A DNA stretch of 64,000 bases, taken from positions 40,326 to 104,325 of the forward strand of contig JAIFLV010000070.1 in the NCBI GenBank assembly GCA_020048895.1. Direction: 5' to 3'. Position 1 is the stretch's first letter, and the number at the start of each line of letters is the position of its first letter. The translations under genes and the position numbers were made by a program. A model generated the notes under the pieces. The model was given only the letters and a program-made list of their open reading frames with translations. It was not told where the DNA came from and did not search any database. Positions 1 through 10,430 of the stretch are shown here, in pieces. Origin of the DNA: Rhodoferax sp. (GTDB taxonomy: Bacteria; Pseudomonadota; Gammaproteobacteria; Burkholderiales; Burkholderiaceae_C).

Positions 1-41
1 TTTCGATATTCGGAAGAAATCAAACATGGTCACAGTATGCG

Positions 42-413
42 TCATGGTTTGGGGCCTTTGGATTCTGCCGAGGGTTTGCGCTCAATTCCTGAAAACCGCG
101 GCAGTTTGAGCAATTCTTTGCCGTTGCGCAACCAGATCTCGGTCTCGGCGATACGCATGATGCGGTAGGCACCGATCGACTGACCCACGCCATACAAGCG
201 CGTGCCATTGACCAGAAACGGCTTGTCTTCGCGCACCACGACCGCCACACCTTCCTCGCCCCAGGGCGCTTCGGTCGCGCTGGCCGACAGCGGCTGCGCT
301 GACTGCGCCGGCGGCACGGTCGGGTCGCGCAGGTCTTGCGCCAGTGCGGCTGCACCAGCAAACACCCCCGCCAGCAAACCCATGAAACACGCCAAACTGC
401 GAAACGGGTTCAT
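42..413 (-). CDS. mshK: MSHA biogenesis protein MshK-like
   Basis: Signal peptide then LRDPTVPP motif, small protein, position in pilus cluster next to PilO/PilN/PilM-like genes. Confidence 0.6.
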   Translation of the reverse strand: MNPFRSLACFMGLLAGVFAGAAALAQDLRDPTVPPAQSAQPLSASATEAPWGEEGVAVVVREDKPFLVNGTRLYGVGQSIGAYRIMRIAETEIWLRNGKELLKLPRFSGIERKPSAESKGPKP

Positions 414-1066
414 ATCGGCTGCACTCCCAGCACAAATACCTGCAAGGTCAACTCGGGTGGCTGCACTTCACTCTTGAGTGCCAGCGACCCCCATCGCAAG
501 GCCGGCAGCGCACTTTCGAGTTGTTGCACATAGCGCACCAAGGCCGGGTAAGGGCCACTGACGCGCAGCTCCAGTCCTTTCTTGGTCATGCCCGCAGGCA
601 ACGCACCAACCACCGCTGGAGCCCCGGCTGCGAGCACCGGGCCAGTTTCTGTTTGCAGTGTTTTGAGCCCGAGCAAAGTCAATCCCTCCTGACGCCGCAG
701 AAACTGCACCAGCACCTGCTCCAGATCGGGGCCATTGTTCGCACGCGGCAGCAAAGCGTTGATATCTTCGTTCAAGGCACCCAGGCGCACGTTCGCCGCT
801 TCGATGTCGGCACGCACCGCCTTGCTGGGGTCCACGGGCTGGGCGACCGCCTTCAGTTCATCACGCAGTCGCCCCAACTCGGCACCCTGGGACGCAAACT
901 GCTGCACCAATTTCTTGTTTGCTGCCATCACCGGGGCCAGCCAAAGCATATCTGCGACAGCCACAACACAGGCAACGATCGACAGGAACAAAAATGCCCG
1001 CTCACGCAGACTCATGGCGTCGATCTTGGCCAGCAAGGCCTCCATACGCAATTTGAAATCCTTCAT
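410..1066 (-). CDS. mshJ: MSHA biogenesis protein MshJ-like (PilO/GspM-type)
   Basis: MKDFKLRMEALLAKIDAMSLRERAFLF: single TM plus coiled coil; operon position; internal start chosen at MKDF. Confidence 0.6.
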   Translation of the reverse strand: MKDFKLRMEALLAKIDAMSLRERAFLFLSIVACVVAVADMLWLAPVMAANKKLVQQFASQGAELGRLRDELKAVAQPVDPSKAVRADIEAANVRLGALNEDINALLPRANNGPDLEQVLVQFLRRQEGLTLLGLKTLQTETGPVLAAGAPAVVGALPAGMTKKGLELRVSGPYPALVRYVQQLESALPALRWGSLALKSEVQPPELTLQVFVLGVQPI

Positions 1067-1788
1067 GGCTTGGCTCCTGGCGCAACGGCGGAAGCCGGAC
1101 GCACCGGCACCGGCGGCTCCTGATTGACCAGCTTGAACGACCACACCGGCCGCGACGGACCTGCGCCCACGGAACTTGCGGCAGCGGGCGCGGGCGCAGC
1201 CGCACCGGTCAACACATCCACCACCTTGGCACGCACCTCGGTTTTGTTCTCAACCGTAACCCCCGACAAACGCAAATCACGCATCAGCGGGTGTTGTGCC
1301 AATCGCGGCACCCATTCGTTGAGTGCCTGGGTTTCGAGCGTAAAGCCACCTACTTCCAGCCGGCCACGGTCGACCGCCAGCGTGGTGATCCATACCGATG
1401 CCGGGATGCTGCCCGAGAGCATCCGCATGCGGTCCGAATGCCCTTCGCCGGGCCTGAACATGCCCTGCCTGACGGCATCCACCAGAACTTCGCGTTGCGC
1501 AACGGCGCCCCGGCGCTCTTGCAGTTGGGCCAACAGCGCCGGATCAACTGGCGCCGCGTTGGCCCGGCTTTGGGCAATAGCAGCTTTGAGGCTGGCGATT
1601 TCAGCCGCCTGGGTAGCTGTAGTCTGGCGGTAGCTGGCACTGGATTGCTCCAGATTCCAGACCCAGGCGGCAGCCAGCGCGCCACCCACTACCAGCAGCG
1701 CCGCCAGCGCTTGCACCAGCGTGAGCGCCGAGAACCGCTGACGAACCGGGCGGAATGTGGCAGCGCAGAGATTGATTTGCTGGGTCAT
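1063..1788 (-). CDS. PilN-like MSHA biogenesis protein
   Basis: MTQQINLCAATFRP...ALTLVQALAALLVVG: PilN-like start, one TM helix; operon position. Confidence 0.65.
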   Translation of the reverse strand: MTQQINLCAATFRPVRQRFSALTLVQALAALLVVGGALAAAWVWNLEQSSASYRQTTATQAAEIASLKAAIAQSRANAAPVDPALLAQLQERRGAVAQREVLVDAVRQGMFRPGEGHSDRMRMLSGSIPASVWITTLAVDRGRLEVGGFTLETQALNEWVPRLAQHPLMRDLRLSGVTVENKTEVRAKVVDVLTGAAAPAPAAASSVGAGPSRPVWSFKLVNQEPPVPVRPASAVAPGAKP

Positions 1789-1798
1789 GGCGCTTCAA

Positions 1799-2851
1799 TC
1801 AGGCTGCACTGCTATCGTCACGCAACAACAGGCCCAGCAACGGCAGGCAATAGCTGCGATCAGCCTCGCTGCACTCGCCCAGGCCTGGAAACAACGCGTC
1901 CAGATTCATCGCAGTCACGTTTTGCCCGGTCTCACGGCTCAACCAGGTAGCCAGGTCTGCGGAGCGCTCACCCGCCTGCACGCGCAAGCCTGAGAGCGGC
2001 AAACTGGACCACGACCGGTCCCATAAATCGAGTGAGCGCTGCACCTCCACCACCAGACGCTGGGCCCGGTCGGCGTCGGTCAGCGCCACCGATGCGGTGC
2101 CGAGCCCGGACGCGGTGCCGGCATAGTCGGGCACGTACTCGGTGACCGGGGTGTAGCCATCGGGCGCATCGGCAACGACCGCCTCTGCAGGCGTCCACTG
2201 CATGGCAAGGAAGCCCTCGGGCAAGTCAAGCCTGCGGGTGTAGTACAGCTCACTATTGACGCTGATGGTGAACAAGGTGTGCTGTGCGTCGGTGATCAAC
2301 ATGGACGCCTCGGCGCGCTGCGGCGTGCCATCCTTCTTGGCCAGGGCGGTTTGCAAGTTGCGCTGGCAGGTTTCCTGCACATCAATGATGCTGACCTGCC
2401 AGTCCATGCTGTTGGCCAGGTCCATCGCCGCGCGGATGTGCGCCGTCTGCGCGGCCACCACGAAGATTTGCGGATTGGTCTTTTGCAGGCCGTCACCCAG
2501 GTGCAATACGTCAATCGTCAGGTCGTCGATATGCGTGTCCACCATGTCGCGGATCTGGTAGCGCGCGGCCGACTTGAGCTCTTCCTGTGGCACGGAGGGC
2601 GCAGGAATCTGCAGAAAATGGTACTGCTCCGGGCGCAACATTACGGTCGCCGCAAGCCCTTTGAGGTTGAGCGCCTGCAGTCGGGCGGAGAACACGTCCA
2701 GCGCATCGCTGCCCTGGCGCTCCACGCCAAGTTGCAAAATTTCGAAACTACCATCGGGCCTGGCGCGCGCGCGCACAAACGCAAAAGTCTTGTCCGACCA
2801 CGACACCGCGAGCTGGTCGCGCGAAGAGCTTCGCTGCCAGAGCCAGCGCAT
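1799..2851 (-). CDS. mshI: MSHA biogenesis protein MshI / PilM-like
   Basis: MRWLWQRSSSRDQLAVSWSD...; PilM/actin-like pilus assembly protein, overlaps the PilN-like cluster. Confidence 0.6.
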   Translation of the reverse strand: MRWLWQRSSSRDQLAVSWSDKTFAFVRARARPDGSFEILQLGVERQGSDALDVFSARLQALNLKGLAATVMLRPEQYHFLQIPAPSVPQEELKSAARYQIRDMVDTHIDDLTIDVLHLGDGLQKTNPQIFVVAAQTAHIRAAMDLANSMDWQVSIIDVQETCQRNLQTALAKKDGTPQRAEASMLITDAQHTLFTISVNSELYYTRRLDLPEGFLAMQWTPAEAVVADAPDGYTPVTEYVPDYAGTASGLGTASVALTDADRAQRLVVEVQRSLDLWDRSWSSLPLSGLRVQAGERSADLATWLSRETGQNVTAMNLDALFPGLGECSEADRSYCLPLLGLLLRDDSSAA

Positions 2852-3229
2852 GTTTAAGCAAGCTCCGGGATAGTTGATTGATGATTGGCTAGCATGGCTT
2901 CCATTATGGGTGCAATTCTCGGTGAGGTTTACCCCCAACAGCACTCGCACATCGCTCTCATTTTAATAGCTGGTTGCGCCGACCTGTCAACGACAAACTG
3001 TTGCTATTTCCTTGGATGGAGATATCCGCCTTAAATTGCTTGAAGAGCGCAGGCATCGCCCTGCCAGAGGGTCTTAGAGGCAGCGCCAATGACAGGTGCA
3101 GTCCATCGAGACGATATTTCAGTCGTTGTAGAGTCTTTCGGCCTGAGAGCCTATACTGATCCGATCATCGCTTTGCATTTGCTGCAAAGCGGCAATGCCT
3201 TGAACTTGGTTTGCACGCGATTCTTATAC

Positions 3230-6200
3230 ATGCTTCACAGATTAATTCTGATCTTGGTCGCGCTATTGATGACAGCGGCGGCCCGGGCAGCACCTTACAC
3301 GCTACCTGCCCAGTTTGGTAGCGCTACAACGCCATTCGCAGGTTGCACTCAGGTCACGCCAGCTTACTACCGCTGCAGTGGAGACGTTGCCTTGAGCAAC
3401 AATGACATACTTACTATTACTGCACCACTGACCATGGAAGTCACTGGCAGTTTCAGCACGGGCAATGGCCTGACTATTGTGGGTGGTGCCAGTGGTTTGC
3501 AGATCTACGCCCTGGGCAACATCAGCATCGGCAACAACATGTCGGGAGCGGCAAACCTGCGCGCTGGGGGCAGTGTGTCCATAGGCAACAACGGGGCGCT
3601 GACCGGCAACATCATCGCCAGCGGGGTGCTGACGATCGACAACAACACGGTAGTGACTGGCGTTTGCAGTCCCACGCATGTACGGTGTACCGGTACGGGA
3701 GCAATATCCCCGGCGCTCACCTTCACCAAAACAGCCAGCACCTCACCCATAAACACAGGCGGCGCAGTCAGTTTTACCGTATTGGTAAGAAACGATGGCG
3801 CAGCCGGTTCGGCAACCCTTCGGGGGACGACTGTGACGGACGTATTTCCCTGCGGTGGGCTAACGCGCGGAACGCCCGCTGCGTCGCAGGGGAGCGTTGC
3901 GACTGGTACTTGTTCGGGCGGCAGTGAAACGCTGGTCTGGAGTGCTGGCGACATCGCTCCCGGCGCGTCAGTGACCCTGACACTATCGGCAACAGGCACG
4001 ATGCCTGGCAGCTGGGTCAATACTGCGAGTCTCACCTCGCCGAGCCTACTGATCCCAATGGCCACCCAAAGTGCCATCGTGACTGTCAACGCGCCGACCA
4101 TTAACCAGGTCAAAATGGAGGTGGGTGACCTAACGGTTATCGACACCTACACCAATCCAGTATGGACACAGGTGAACTTTACCCAGGTGTTTGATCGCAC
4201 TCCGTATGTCTTTACGCTTCCGACAGACGATGGTAATAATTCCGGTGCACACCGCATCCGAAACGTAACGACTACCGGTTTTCAGGTGACCACTGTCGAG
4301 CCGGGTCGGCTCGATGGTCGCGACGGCGAGGACGGACCGCACGTCGCTATGGGGCTTTCCTATCTCGCCATCGATTCATGCCCGGGTGGGGTCGCCCAAT
4401 GCACCCTGACCCTATCGAACGGTGACAAGTGGCAATTGGGCTTTGTCAATACCGCCAGGGCGCAGGCCTACGGCACCGACAAGACCGTAGCGGCCAACTG
4501 GGAGCGAGTGAACTTCGCTACAGCTTTCTCGACGCCACCTGCCGTGCTGGTACAGGTGCAAACCATTAATAGCGAAACCGGGATACTGAACGCCACGGGT
4601 ACGAACTGTGCCACCATCAATGGGGGCAGAGGACCATGCCCTTCCACGCCTTGGCTAACCAGCGCTGTGAATGGAGTAACGGCGACTCAAATGGATGTTG
4701 CGCTGGAGCGCTCCGAAGCGCGCTGGGGCAGCGTGACACAATCGGAGGTCATCGCCTACCTGGCGGCCGCGCCAACTGTCGGGCGACAGGAATTTCTCGA
4801 CGGCGCTGGCAATTTGGTCAAGTACGAGATCATCCGTACGCCGGCACAGTACCTCGGCTGGGGCAGCACAAGCGCAGGCACCTTCTACACCCAGAACTTT
4901 TCATCGACATGGGCCCCGGAGGTGCCCAAGGTCATTGCCTCGATGAACTCCCGCAACAACCTGGAGAACGCTGGCAACAACACTACCGGCGATGGAGGCT
5001 GGCTGCGGCGTCAGGTTGAGAGCAATGCCAACCAACAAACTCGCGTGCGTATGACCGTGGATGAAGTGCGAACCGGTTCCTTCAATTCTGACAATGATCG
5101 CACCAAGAACAACGCGGAAGTTGCCGGCATCTTCGCGTTCAATCGTGGCTTTGCAATTGACCCCGTCAAACTCAACCAGATTCGGATTATTCATGACGGT
5201 GCGGCGCAGTCCTGTGTGGATGAGTCCATCATCATCAAGGCCTGTGGCGATACCGCCTGCAACGCGTCTTCTCTCTATGCCGGGCCTGTCACTGCCAACC
5301 TGGAGCCCAATAATGCGAGTGCAACTTGGTCTGGTGCGGGTGTGGTCGGCAGTACGCTCAACTTTTCCGGCGGTTCGGCTGCGGTAAACCTTCGCTACAG
5401 CGCCGGTGGCAGCATCACACTCGGACTGACTGCGACCCCTATACCGGCCAACGGTGTGGCGTGCTACACCCCGGCCGGAGTGGTAACAAGTTGCACCATG
5501 GCGGTGACTGCCTGCGCCTCACAGCTCGTCAACGCCTGTGAGGGTGCCTCCTGCAGTTGCACCAGTTCCAGTTGCACGGCAAACTATGATCGCCTGAACA
5601 CCAAGTTAACAGGCAACGCATTGAGTTTTGGACTGGTGGCGCTTAGGCAGGTGTCTGGGCAATATGTTCTTGATACCGGGTTTAACGGGGCGGTACAAGT
5701 CGATATGGTGGCCAACCAGGGAGCCGGTGTCTGCCCTACGCCGACCAGTGCTGGCGGCTTGTCCGGCAGTTCCCAAAATGTGACATTTAGCCTGGGTCGG
5801 CCGATAGCGAGTGGCGTGTATTCGTATTCCGCGGCCAACAACCTAACCCCTTATCGAAACTTGCGTCTGCGCTTCACCCAAGGCTCCCCGGCGTCATCGA
5901 CCTGCTCTCTCGACAACTTTGCTATCCGGCCACCCATCTTTACCGTGACCTCTAGCAACGCCACCAACAACGCAGTGACTGGAGCGCCCGTCTTCAAAGC
6001 GGGGGCGGACAGTTTCAGTCTCACCGCAATGGCGTTGGCGGGTTATGACGGCACACCGCAAATCGACAACACGCAGCTGATCGGCACGCCGACGGCAGGC
6101 GCGATTACGGGTGGTTTCCCGGCCGCCACTGCCACCAATGGCATTGCTACCGGCAATACCTTTACCTACAGCGAGGTTGGCAATCTCGGCCTATTGGCCA

Positions 6201-7258
6201 ATGCCGTTTATGACGATAGCTGGAGCGCTGTTGATCAGCCAGGGGACTGCACCAATGACGCCTCCAATGCTCTCGTTGGCGGCAAGATTGGCTGCAAGAT
6301 TGGTAGCACTGCGGTCACTCAGACGACGGGAGTCAGCGGTTTTGGGCGCTTTGTTCCAAACCAATTCGTACTCACCTCTTCAAGCGTGAGTCCGGCAAGC
6401 GGCAGTTTCAGCTATATGGACCAACCGTTTGGCGTCGCCTTCACACTTACCGCTGAAAGGGCCGGTGGCGGCACGACGAAAAACTACGCCGGAAGTTACG
6501 CCAAGATCGACCCCGCCACCGTGGCTTTATGGCCGTCCACCACGCTGGGTGCTACCGGCTTCGCGCTGGGTGCTGTCAATAGCGGGGTCGACTTGAGCAC
6601 ACGTCTGTCTGTTGTAGGCACGCCCACCGGGGCCTGGGCCGATGGTGTGGTCACCGTTGCGGCAAACCTGAAATTCAGTCGGCCAAGCACCTTATCCGCA
6701 GACGCAACGTGGGGCCCATATGCAGCACTTGACCTTGGCATTGCGCCGCAAGACAGCGACGGCATCAAACTGCTGCCTGCCGCACTCAACCTTGACGCAT
6801 CCGCACCGGGCGGGGCCGAGCGGCAAAAACTCAACGCTGCAACCACCATACAACGCTTGGGTCGCATCTGGATTCCAAATGCATATGGTTCAGAACGGCT
6901 GCCATTGCCTTTGATCGCCACGGTGCAGTTTTACAATGGATCAAGCTGGGCGACCAGCACCACGGACAACGTCACGACGTTCAATACCAATCTGTCCACA
7001 GCCGGTGGAAACTTGGTCGCCACAGTGACATCTGGCTTGGCAAGTGGGGTCAGCGTGACAAGCCCTGGGTCATTGGCCGTGGCGGCCGGTGTACGCACAT
7101 TTACCTTGTCCGCTCCCGGTCTGCGCGGCAGTGTGGACTTGTCGCTCAACGCTCCAAGCTACCTGCTAAACCCGCCTGGCTATGTGTCAAACACCCCTGC
7201 CCTCGCCACGTTCGGAATTTTCAAGAGCCCGCTGATCTACCGTCGCGAAAACTACTGA
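3230..7258 (+). CDS. mshQ: MshQ-like large secreted protein (DUF11-like, H-type-lectin-like and DUF6701-like regions)
   Basis: Signal peptide MLHRLILILVALLMTAAARA; TFTKTASTSPINTGGAVSFTVLVRN (DUF11-like); long C-terminal region; opposite strand to neighbouring msh genes. Confidence 0.7.
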   Translation: MLHRLILILVALLMTAAARAAPYTLPAQFGSATTPFAGCTQVTPAYYRCSGDVALSNNDILTITAPLTMEVTGSFSTGNGLTIVGGASGLQIYALGNISIGNNMSGAANLRAGGSVSIGNNGALTGNIIASGVLTIDNNTVVTGVCSPTHVRCTGTGAISPALTFTKTASTSPINTGGAVSFTVLVRNDGAAGSATLRGTTVTDVFPCGGLTRGTPAASQGSVATGTCSGGSETLVWSAGDIAPGASVTLTLSATGTMPGSWVNTASLTSPSLLIPMATQSAIVTVNAPTINQVKMEVGDLTVIDTYTNPVWTQVNFTQVFDRTPYVFTLPTDDGNNSGAHRIRNVTTTGFQVTTVEPGRLDGRDGEDGPHVAMGLSYLAIDSCPGGVAQCTLTLSNGDKWQLGFVNTARAQAYGTDKTVAANWERVNFATAFSTPPAVLVQVQTINSETGILNATGTNCATINGGRGPCPSTPWLTSAVNGVTATQMDVALERSEARWGSVTQSEVIAYLAAAPTVGRQEFLDGAGNLVKYEIIRTPAQYLGWGSTSAGTFYTQNFSSTWAPEVPKVIASMNSRNNLENAGNNTTGDGGWLRRQVESNANQQTRVRMTVDEVRTGSFNSDNDRTKNNAEVAGIFAFNRGFAIDPVKLNQIRIIHDGAAQSCVDESIIIKACGDTACNASSLYAGPVTANLEPNNASATWSGAGVVGSTLNFSGGSAAVNLRYSAGGSITLGLTATPIPANGVACYTPAGVVTSCTMAVTACASQLVNACEGASCSCTSSSCTANYDRLNTKLTGNALSFGLVALRQVSGQYVLDTGFNGAVQVDMVANQGAGVCPTPTSAGGLSGSSQNVTFSLGRPIASGVYSYSAANNLTPYRNLRLRFTQGSPASSTCSLDNFAIRPPIFTVTSSNATNNAVTGAPVFKAGADSFSLTAMALAGYDGTPQIDNTQLIGTPTAGAITGGFPAATATNGIATGNTFTYSEVGNLGLLANAVYDDSWSAVDQPGDCTNDASNALVGGKIGCKIGSTAVTQTTGVSGFGRFVPNQFVLTSSSVSPASGSFSYMDQPFGVAFTLTAERAGGGTTKNYAGSYAKIDPATVALWPSTTLGATGFALGAVNSGVDLSTRLSVVGTPTGAWADGVVTVAANLKFSRPSTLSADATWGPYAALDLGIAPQDSDGIKLLPAALNLDASAPGGAERQKLNAATTIQRLGRIWIPNAYGSERLPLPLIATVQFYNGSSWATSTTDNVTTFNTNLSTAGGNLVATVTSGLASGVSVTSPGSLAVAAGVRTFTLSAPGLRGSVDLSLNAPSYLLNPPGYVSNTPALATFGIFKSPLIYRRENY

Positions 7259-7317
7259 CACTATTTACGATAGCGGCTTGCGCTTGCTACGCGACCGTTG
7301 GTGCCTGATTTTGCGCA

Positions 7318-7752
7318 TCAGCGCTCCAACGATGCGGAGATACTGCGCTCGATAAACCCAATAGTGCCAGCTGTGCCGCCGGTGGTGGCTGCGACCGATT
7401 GAATCTGGAGTATGTACTTGTTGGTGCTCTCCTCGACGTAAGTCGCAACACTGCAGGTGACCGCGACGGAAAAACCGTCGATGGACATCGGGCTGCCAAC
7501 GGTGGTGGTGCAGGTGCCGGGAGTTAGGGTGCTCGGATCAGCGACAGCGCTGACCTTCCCAACCCCCCACTCCAACCCCGCCCGCGCCGCCCAGTAAGCC
7601 CTTGTACCCTGCACGTCTTGCGCGGAAGTGAGCTGCTGGGTATTGGAAAACGACACCATGAAGCCGCCCAGCGCGGCCAAAATCACCACCAGAAAGATCG
7701 CAGCTACGGCCGCGAAGCCGCGCTGCTGTTGATCAGCGAATTGCGAGGTCAT
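7318..7752 (-). CDS. mshP: MSHA biogenesis protein MshP
   Basis: QRGFAAVAAIFLVVILAALGGFMVSFSNTQQLTSAQDVQGTRAYWAARAGLEWG: PilX/MshP-type N-terminus. Confidence 0.8.
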   Translation of the reverse strand: MTSQFADQQQRGFAAVAAIFLVVILAALGGFMVSFSNTQQLTSAQDVQGTRAYWAARAGLEWGVGKVSAVADPSTLTPGTCTTTVGSPMSIDGFSVAVTCSVATYVEESTNKYILQIQSVAATTGGTAGTIGFIERSISASLER

Positions 7753-8651
7753 GGCGTGTTATCAACATGAACTTCATGCTGTAAGGTGACAGATTCGCCG
7801 CTCGCGCTGTCCTGGATGCTCAAAACCATACTTACCAACGCATTGCGATTGCGATAGTTTGGATCGGTCCCCGTCAAGTCAAAGGGAGGATAAAAAATAG
7901 TGCTGCTGCAACTTACATTGGATGCGACAACTGTCCCTGTGGTTGGGCAACTGGCACTAGGGGTGAGCGTGCTACTTACCGTGCGATATAGCTTTGAGTC
8001 GCTTGCATTGCACACGTAGGAAACCATTTTTTCGCCGGATGGCACCACCTGAAAGCGGTGACCGGGGGATTTTAAAAGGTGAGGGAAAGTGAAACTATTA
8101 ATTTGTATTGTGGTTTCTATCGGACTTCCAGACGTGGTTGGGGCGCTGGCGACGGTACTCCAGTTGGCCCCTGTAGTTCCTGTGTCCGTCGTGTAAGCAT
8201 CAGTTTCTGGAGGGCCGGTTACACCATCGTTGTAGATCACTATTAGGTCATTCACAGCAATCCGTTGCTCATTGGGCAAAGCAGTACCTGCAAAGTTGGC
8301 GTGATCACCTAACATAGCGAAACTTGTGACAGGAGTTTCAAACTGCAAAGCGCCACTGCCATCAGCACGGTAACGCCCACCGGTCTTGGTGGGAATGAAT
8401 TCCAGGCAGTTGGCACCACTCGTTCGAACGCTATTCGGCAGCGCCTTTCGGACATCTCGCGCGATGCGCCGCACCACGGTATCGGCCACGTCGGTGAGCG
8501 CCGCGCGCCGCGCGCTGTCAAAGTAAGCATCAATCGGGCTTTTCATGAAAACCGACACCATGCCGCCGATGGCACCCATGATGACGATCACCATGATCAG
8601 TTCGACCAGGGTAAATCCCTGGTGGCGACAGTGGTTGGGAGTGGATTTCAT
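7749..8651 (-). CDS. mshO: Prepilin MshO
   Basis: QGFTLVELIMVIVIMGAIGGMVSVFMKSPIDAYFDSARRAALTD: type IV N-methylation motif with MshO-typical sequence. Confidence 0.85.
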   Translation of the reverse strand: MKSTPNHCRHQGFTLVELIMVIVIMGAIGGMVSVFMKSPIDAYFDSARRAALTDVADTVVRRIARDVRKALPNSVRTSGANCLEFIPTKTGGRYRADGSGALQFETPVTSFAMLGDHANFAGTALPNEQRIAVNDLIVIYNDGVTGPPETDAYTTDTGTTGANWSTVASAPTTSGSPIETTIQINSFTFPHLLKSPGHRFQVVPSGEKMVSYVCNASDSKLYRTVSSTLTPSASCPTTGTVVASNVSCSSTIFYPPFDLTGTDPNYRNRNALVSMVLSIQDSASGESVTLQHEVHVDNTP

Positions 8652-9076
8652 CGTGCGGTTGCCTCCCACGGGCTGACAACGGGCACGGTTAAATCGTCAA
8701 AGTGCTTTATGTTGCGCGTGGCCAGGGTTGCGCGACGCGCCATGGCAATGCCGGCAATGAAAGTGTCGCGCATGTCGACCGGGCGACCCCGCGCCTTACG
8801 CACGGCTGCCAAGCCAGCAGCCTCAAAAGCAGCGTTAGCGTCAAACAGCAATACCCTGTTCTCCAGATCGTCCTGCAGTATTTGCTCGAAGCGGGCCAGG
8901 AGTAGCGTTTTGCGGTGCCCTGCAGGGAGCAACTCGAGACCGTAGCGGGCTTCAAACAGGGTGATGCTGGTAATCCAGATCGATTCGGCGGACTGATCAT
9001 CCAGCCATGACACCACCTTCGGTTCTGCCGGACTTTGCATCAAGGCCGACAACACGTTGGTGTCCACAATGACCAT
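8648..9076 (-). CDS. PIN-domain toxin, FitB/VapC family
   Basis: MVIVDTNVLSALM...RDTFIAGIAMARRATLATRNIKHFDDL: PIN-domain motifs. Confidence 0.9.
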   Translation of the reverse strand: MVIVDTNVLSALMQSPAEPKVVSWLDDQSAESIWITSITLFEARYGLELLPAGHRKTLLLARFEQILQDDLENRVLLFDANAAFEAAGLAAVRKARGRPVDMRDTFIAGIAMARRATLATRNIKHFDDLTVPVVSPWEATAR

Positions 9077-9078
9077 GG

Positions 9079-9321
9079 CTAAAAGCCCATGGGCACTATG
9101 CGTTGCCCGCGCAGTTCGGGTAGGGGCTCGGCCAGACCTGCATCAGCGAAACGTGCGGCGATGCGCGAACCCAATTTGGGTCGGGCCTGCGTTGGCGTAC
9201 GCACGGCACGTCGCAAGATCTGACGCACCTCTTCTTCCATGCTCCACCCGTGCTCACTGGCACGCGCCTTCAACCCAGCTTTGACGTCTTCTTCAATATT
9301 GCGAACGACTACTTGTGCCAT
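9079..9321 (-). CDS. FitA/VapB-family antitoxin (RHH)
   Basis: MAQVVVRNIEEDVKAGLKARASEHGWSMEEEVRQILRRAV; directly upstream of the PIN toxin. Confidence 0.88.
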   Translation of the reverse strand: MAQVVVRNIEEDVKAGLKARASEHGWSMEEEVRQILRRAVRTPTQARPKLGSRIAARFADAGLAEPLPELRGQRIVPMGF

Positions 9322-9395
9322 GTAACCTCCAAAGACGAATCGCGAAATGTGCATGATATCGCGATATCAACCACTTTGCCCAGCGGCTCTTATCC

Positions 9396-9902
9396 TCATG
9401 GCAGCAGGCACGATGGTGACAGGTCGCATGCGCGGTAGCCCGTCAGACTGATGGTGCCCTGGGGGCCGGTGACGGACACCACCACTACTTTGACTGCCAC
9501 GGAGTTCAGTGTGGTTGGAGTTACCGTCACCTTGGGAGAAATGTTGTAGCTACCCAAACCGGTGACTGGCGTCGCTGCTGCATCGGGCTGCACAATGCCC
9601 GAGGTGGTAACGTAGTTGTTGTAGTCATCCACACAGTCGTACAGATTGCGGGCTCCCCCGGAAGAAAAGCTGACGGCCGTGCTTGCAGTGGGCTTTTCGT
9701 AGTCCTTGAGCAAAATCTCCTCCAACAGCGACTCGGCAATGGCAACCGTCTGCTTGCGGATCATCGGGTCGGCACTGGACTTCACCACCGTATTCATCAC
9801 GGACAAGATGCCCGCCAACCCGGCAGCCACCACCACGATGAAGATGATGAGCTCGATCAGGGTGAAGCCGCGCTGAAGCCTGCTGTAAACAGGGCTAGTC
9901 AT
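9396..9902 (-). CDS. mshD: Prepilin MshD
   Basis: QRGFTLIELIIFIVVVAAGLAGILSVMNTVVKSSADPMIRKQTVAIAESLLEEILLKDY. Confidence 0.8.
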   Translation of the reverse strand: MTSPVYSRLQRGFTLIELIIFIVVVAAGLAGILSVMNTVVKSSADPMIRKQTVAIAESLLEEILLKDYEKPTASTAVSFSSGGARNLYDCVDDYNNYVTTSGIVQPDAAATPVTGLGSYNISPKVTVTPTTLNSVAVKVVVVSVTGPQGTISLTGYRACDLSPSCLLP

Positions 9903-10419
9903 GCACGTACCCTGTGGATGCTTCCACCACCACGTCGGCAGCGTTGTCGATCTTGATATTCTGGGTGGCCATCGCTGCGCCCGAGTCATCAATGGGTCGG
10001 CCCAGGCCATCAAAGTTGAAGTTGAGCGGGGGCGTCGTGGTGTTGTAAGTCACACCAGTCCAGGCCTTGATGGTGGGGCTGCCGTTGGGCCCGGTCAGCG
10101 CAGCGGGGGTCGCGCAATCGAAGGTCGACGGATTTGCGGAAATGGTCAGCGTGGCGGTTGTGCTGGTAAATGTGACACATACGGTACGGCGCTGCGCAAT
10201 AGCCGCTTTCTGCGCATAGCGCAGCAAACCCAGGGTCTCGTCATGGAAACCGCGGGCGTAAAAGTCGTTGCTGTTGAACATACGCGGTGCGGCATACACA
10301 GCGAGCACGCCCAAAATGACGATCACCATGATGAGTTCCACCAGCGTGAAGCCACGCGAACCCGTCCGACCTCTTGGGTGACAGGATCGCACAACTGTGC
10401 TGGTGTACGAAAGGGTCAT
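9895..10419 (-). CDS. mshC: Prepilin MshC
   Basis: SRGFTLVELIMVIVILGVLAVYAAPRMFN...; order C-D-O-P. Confidence 0.75.
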   Translation of the reverse strand: MTLSYTSTVVRSCHPRGRTGSRGFTLVELIMVIVILGVLAVYAAPRMFNSNDFYARGFHDETLGLLRYAQKAAIAQRRTVCVTFTSTTATLTISANPSTFDCATPAALTGPNGSPTIKAWTGVTYNTTTPPLNFNFDGLGRPIDDSGAAMATQNIKIDNAADVVVEASTGYVHD

Positions 10420-10430
10420 GGGCGTCGCTT

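Noticed and set aside
2955-3055. TTTTAATAGCTGGTTGCGC as another dispersed-repeat copy upstream of mshQ
   Set aside because: Only the core matches; rest of the consensus is absent, so not counted.
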